Source: an uncultured Maribacter sp. (GTDB taxonomy: Bacteria; Bacteroidota; Bacteroidia; Flavobacteriales; Flavobacteriaceae). Taken from it: a DNA stretch of 8,986 nt. The stretch lies in assembly GCA_905479535.1 (NCBI GenBank), contig CAJQMW010000354.1, positions 1 through 8,986 of the forward strand. The letters run 5' to 3'. This document shows, piece after piece, positions 6,818-8,986 of the stretch; position 1 is the first letter of the stretch; every line of letters starts with the position of its first letter. A program made the position numbers and the translations under genes. The notes under the pieces were generated by a model. That model was not told the origin of the DNA and did no database searches. It saw only the letters and a list, made by a program, of their open reading frames with translations.

Positions 6818-8029
6818 ATGTTAGAAAAGACAACGATAGAATACGAGAAGGCAGTCCTTATTGGTATTATCAACAAGGAACAGAATGAAGAAAAGGTAAG
6901 CGAATATTTGGATGAGTTAGAATTTCTAACCTATACGGCAGGTGGGGAAGTTACCAAACGCTTCGTACAACGGATGGATGTTCCCAATCCCAAAACACTT
7001 ATTGGCAGCGGTAAGATGGAAGAGGTAGAACACTATGTAAAGGAGAATGAGATCGGTTCGGTTATTTTTGACGACGAGCTCACTCCGGCACAGCAACGCA
7101 ATATAGAAAAACAGCTGCGTTGTAAAATCATTGACCGTACGAGCCTTATCCTGGATATTTTTGCGCAACGTGCCCAGACCAGTTATGCCCGGACACAGGT
7201 TGAGTTGGCACAATATGAATATTTGCTTCCTAGACTTACAGGGCTTTGGACACACTTGGAGCGCCAAAAAGGTGGTATTGGTATGCGTGGTCCCGGTGAA
7301 ACGGAAATTGAAACGGACAGGCGTATCGTACGAGACCGTATTTCCCTGCTGAAAAAGAAGTTGTTAAAAATAGACCGCCAGATGGAGACACAGCGAGGCA
7401 ACCGTGGTGCCTTGGTCCGAGTGGCGCTTGTAGGGTATACCAACGTAGGCAAATCAACTTTGATGAACGTTATCAGCAAGAGCGATGTTTTTGCCGAGAA
7501 CAAACTGTTCGCCACGTTGGATACCACGGTGCGAAAAGTGGTCATAGGCAATCTTCCTTTTTTGTTAAGTGATACCGTTGGATTTATTCGAAAGTTGCCC
7601 ACGCAACTCGTGGAAAGCTTTAAAAGTACTTTGGATGAGGTACGGGAAGCGGACTTACTTTTACATGTGGTGGATATCTCACACCCACAGTTTGAGGAGC
7701 ATATAGATTCTGTGAATCAAATTCTAACCGAAATCAAAAGCGCAGACAAGAAAACCATAATGGTCTTCAATAAAATTGACCTATACAAAAACGAAGATAT
7801 AGATGAGGACGATTTGATTACGGAACGTAGCCCCATACATTTCACCATTGAGGACTGGAAAAAGACATGGATGGAAAAAGTTGGGGACCGGGCTTTATTT
7901 ATATCTGCATTGAACAAAGAAAATCTGGACGAATTTAGAAAACGAGTCTATAATGAAGTAAGGGACATACATGTAACCCGTTTCCCGTATAATAATTTTT
8001 TATACCCGGAGCATCTGGACCAATATTAA
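6818..8029 (+). CDS. hflX: GTPase HflX
   Basis: The 403-residue product is a full-length HflX, a GTPase that binds the 50S subunit and, in characterised bacteria, splits stalled or stressed ribosomes. The N-terminal substrate-like domain (about 10-110) includes NPKTLIGSGK. The family signature GGIGMRGPGETEIETDRR follows at about residues 150-170, then a helical linker. The G domain has GYTNVGKST (206-214), the Thr-rich switch ATLDTTVR (232-239), DTVGFIRKLP (from 252), NKID (318-321) and SAL (363-365). The frame also opens at GTG 6785, but that would add eleven unrelated residues, and the -7 promoter element lies between it and the ATG. I therefore chose ATG 6818, where the usual family start begins. 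It is a stand-alone gene, divergent from the phosphodiesterase-fold gene. Confidence 0.96.
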   Translation: MLEKTTIEYEKAVLIGIINKEQNEEKVSEYLDELEFLTYTAGGEVTKRFVQRMDVPNPKTLIGSGKMEEVEHYVKENEIGSVIFDDELTPAQQRNIEKQLRCKIIDRTSLILDIFAQRAQTSYARTQVELAQYEYLLPRLTGLWTHLERQKGGIGMRGPGETEIETDRRIVRDRISLLKKKLLKIDRQMETQRGNRGALVRVALVGYTNVGKSTLMNVISKSDVFAENKLFATLDTTVRKVVIGNLPFLLSDTVGFIRKLPTQLVESFKSTLDEVREADLLLHVVDISHPQFEEHIDSVNQILTEIKSADKKTIMVFNKIDLYKNEDIDEDDLITERSPIHFTIEDWKKTWMEKVGDRALFISALNKENLDEFRKRVYNEVRDIHVTRFPYNNFLYPEHLDQY

Positions 8030-8123
8030 CGGCAAACTACACACCATTTAATGCCGTTCATCGAAGAAATTAAACCACTTATATTTTTCACCACATTTTG
8101 GGATATGTTCACAACATAAATTG

Positions 8124-8152
8124 TTGAAAAGCGAAATGTTGCCTTAAATTTA
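8124..8152 (+). promoter_or_regulatory. Possible orphan promoter downstream of hflX
   Basis: TTG (8124-8126), 18 bases of spacer, then TAAATTTA (8145-8152) match the flavobacterial promoter pattern with one mismatch at the last position. No open frame of note starts downstream. RNA begun near 8157 would run about 120 bases and meet the strong hairpin at 8254-8273. It could be a small RNA gene, or the promoter and leader of a gene cut off when the insertion sequence arrived. Neither is proven. Confidence 0.35.
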
Positions 8153-8176
8153 CATTGTGTTTAAGTGATAGTGTTG

Positions 8177-8250
8177 ACCCCAAATCGATATTTAACTTAG
8201 AAAAGCTAGAAGTAAAACCCCAAATTTTACGATAACTACTTAACCTTAAA
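8177..8250 (+). repeat. Imperfect tandem duplication of about 40 bp
   Basis: ACCCCAAAT occurs at 8177-8185 and again at 8217-8225, exactly 40 bases apart. Each copy is followed by related bases: CGATA...TTTAACTTAG in the first, and CGATAACTACTTAACCTTA after a four-base insertion in the second. This looks like a diverged two-copy repeat lying inside the possible transcript between the orphan promoter and the hairpin. Confidence 0.4.
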
Positions 8251-8282
8251 AGAGGCTGTCTAAAAAGACAGCCTTTTCTTTT
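8251..8282 (+). terminator. Strong intrinsic-terminator hairpin, possibly at the IS left end
   Basis: AGGCTGTCT (8253-8261) pairs perfectly with AGACAGCCT (8266-8274) around AAAA. The stem is preceded by CCTTAAAAG and followed by TTTCTTTT, a textbook Rho-independent terminator. Sequences of the type GAGGCTGTCTAAAAAG also resemble the ends of IS1182-like elements in Bacteroidota as I remember them, so the same bases may form the left terminal repeat of the element. There they would block outside transcription from entering the transposase. Confidence 0.75.
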
Positions 8283-8310
8283 GAATAAATTGTAAAGGAT
8301 CGTAACTTTA
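8280..8310 (+). promoter_or_regulatory. Promoter of the transposase gene
   Basis: TTTG (8280-8283), a 19-base spacer and TAACTTTA (8303-8310) match the -33/-7 consensus with one mismatch in the -7 box. The predicted RNA start falls at or within a few bases of the ATG at 8314, so the message would be leaderless or nearly so. That fits the low expression usual for transposases. Confidence 0.5.
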
Positions 8311-8313
8311 GTT

Positions 8314-8986
8314 ATGAGCCGAAAAATAGTATGGAAGACCAATGACCAAGGTCAGCTGAGTCTTCTCCCGCCCAGTTATGACGATCTGGTCCCGAAGAAC
8401 CACCCCGTCCGTGTCGTGAATTCCATTTTGGACCGGGTCGACCTAAGTATTCTGGAAAAGGGATATAAGGGAGGCGGGACGTCGAGTTACCACCCAAAGG
8501 TACTTTTAAAAATATTGATCTACGCCTACCTGCGCAATCTGTATTCCTCGCGCAAGATAGAGGAGGCCCAGGGGGAGAACCTTCATTTTATGTGGTTGGC
8601 CGGCACGGCCAGGCCGGACCACAACACCATCAGCAACTTTCGTTCGGGAAGGCTGAAGGGCCATTTCAAGAAGATATCCAACCAGGTGGTCGTTCTTTTG
8701 GCCGAACAGGGATGTTTGAGCCTAAAGGATATTTATGTGGACGGCACCGAGATAGAGGCCAATGCCAACAGGTACACGTTCGTATGGGCCAAGAGCCTGA
8801 AGACCAACCGCAAGCGGATCGAGAACCAATTGAAGGAACTCTGGAGCTACGTGGAGAAGGTCTATGTAAACGAGGAACAAATGCCCAACACCCCTGACTT
8901 CGAGGCCATCGACCCGGAAAAAGTATCGCAGGCCATAGAGCGGATCGACCAAGTACTGAAAGGCAGGGACATCGATAAAAAGGTCA
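8314..8986 (+). CDS. IS1182-family transposase, N-terminal part
   Basis: Translation from ATG 8314 stays open to the window edge (224 codons); the family is usually around twice this length, so the C-terminal catalytic part is missing here because of the window, not through mutation. Residues 8-45 show the typical opening (GQLSLLPPSYDDLVPKNHPV). Residues about 55-115 form the N-terminal DUF772-like helical region (YHPKVLLKILIYAYL, then SSRKIEEA and RPDHNTISNFR). YVDGTEIEANANRYTFVW follows, with Asp143 as the likely first residue of the DDE triad. A Lys/Glu-rich coiled stretch comes after it (about 160-224). Codons such as GCC, GAC, CGC and AAG are commoner than in neighbouring genes. The frame is intact over everything visible. 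It is preceded by its own promoter and a blocking terminator. Confidence 0.9.
   Translation, partial: MSRKIVWKTNDQGQLSLLPPSYDDLVPKNHPVRVVNSILDRVDLSILEKGYKGGGTSSYHPKVLLKILIYAYLRNLYSSRKIEEAQGENLHFMWLAGTARPDHNTISNFRSGRLKGHFKKISNQVVVLLAEQGCLSLKDIYVDGTEIEANANRYTFVWAKSLKTNRKRIENQLKELWSYVEKVYVNEEQMPNTPDFEAIDPEKVSQAIERIDQVLKGRDIDKKV

Larger units (their letters stand above)
8251..8986 (+). mobile_element. IS1182-type insertion sequence, left part only
   Basis: The element is recognised by its transposase gene. Its left boundary is inferred to lie near 8251, at the hairpin 60 bases before the start codon, and could be some tens of bases off. Its right end lies beyond the window, so neither inverted repeats nor a target duplication can be confirmed. 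Two 60-base lines counted within the transposase (8341 and 8581) are 53-55% G+C, against 48% and 32% in two hflX lines, which suggests arrival from elsewhere. Confidence 0.65.

Noticed and set aside
8028..8058. Hairpin AACGGCA / TGCCGTT overlapping the hflX stop codon
   Set aside because: The stem is only 7 bp, the loop is 17 bases and no U-rich tail follows, so it is too weak to call a terminator.

Overview
The window looks like chromosome of a marine-type member of the Flavobacteriaceae (Bacteroidota). Evidence: a secreted protease ends in a type IX secretion (T9SS) sorting domain with the SVYPNP motif; several promoters fit the Bacteroidota pattern TTG...TAnnTTTG; the genes have almost no Shine-Dalgarno sequences; base composition is moderately AT-rich; and the protein families (a PolB-type exonuclease, a KP-43-like subtilase, HflX) read as flavobacterial versions. 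The genus cannot be fixed from sequence alone.

Layout, left to right. Positions 1-553 hold no convincing gene. They carry a long imperfect palindrome at the very edge (1-122, reminiscent of an integron attC site) and a 249-bp element bounded by perfect 22-bp inverted repeats (287-535) with a REP-like double hairpin in its middle. Then come a lipoprotein of unknown function (554-1693, minus), a predicted DEDDy 3'-5' exonuclease (1807-2520, plus) followed by an uncharacterised multi-pass membrane protein (2575-3270, plus), and a bidirectional terminator (about 3282-3308). Next are a large secreted subtilisin-like protease (3362-5572, minus) with a good promoter, an endonuclease/exonuclease/phosphatase-fold protein (5760-6743, minus), and the ribosome-associated GTPase HflX (6818-8029, plus).

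The right end changes character. After hflX there is a 284-bp gene-free stretch with a promoter-like sequence, an imperfect duplication of about 40 bp and a strong terminator-type hairpin. It is followed by the start of an IS1182-type transposase (from 8314) that is GC-richer than its surroundings and runs off the window.

How the genes fit together: these are mostly independent housekeeping or surface functions rather than one pathway. The exonuclease and the membrane protein are the only likely co-transcribed pair. I see no defence island, CRISPR array, biosynthetic cluster or other coherent new system. What most merits a second look is in the non-coding DNA: the two palindromic elements at the left and the possible small transcript or orphaned promoter next to the insertion sequence at the right.
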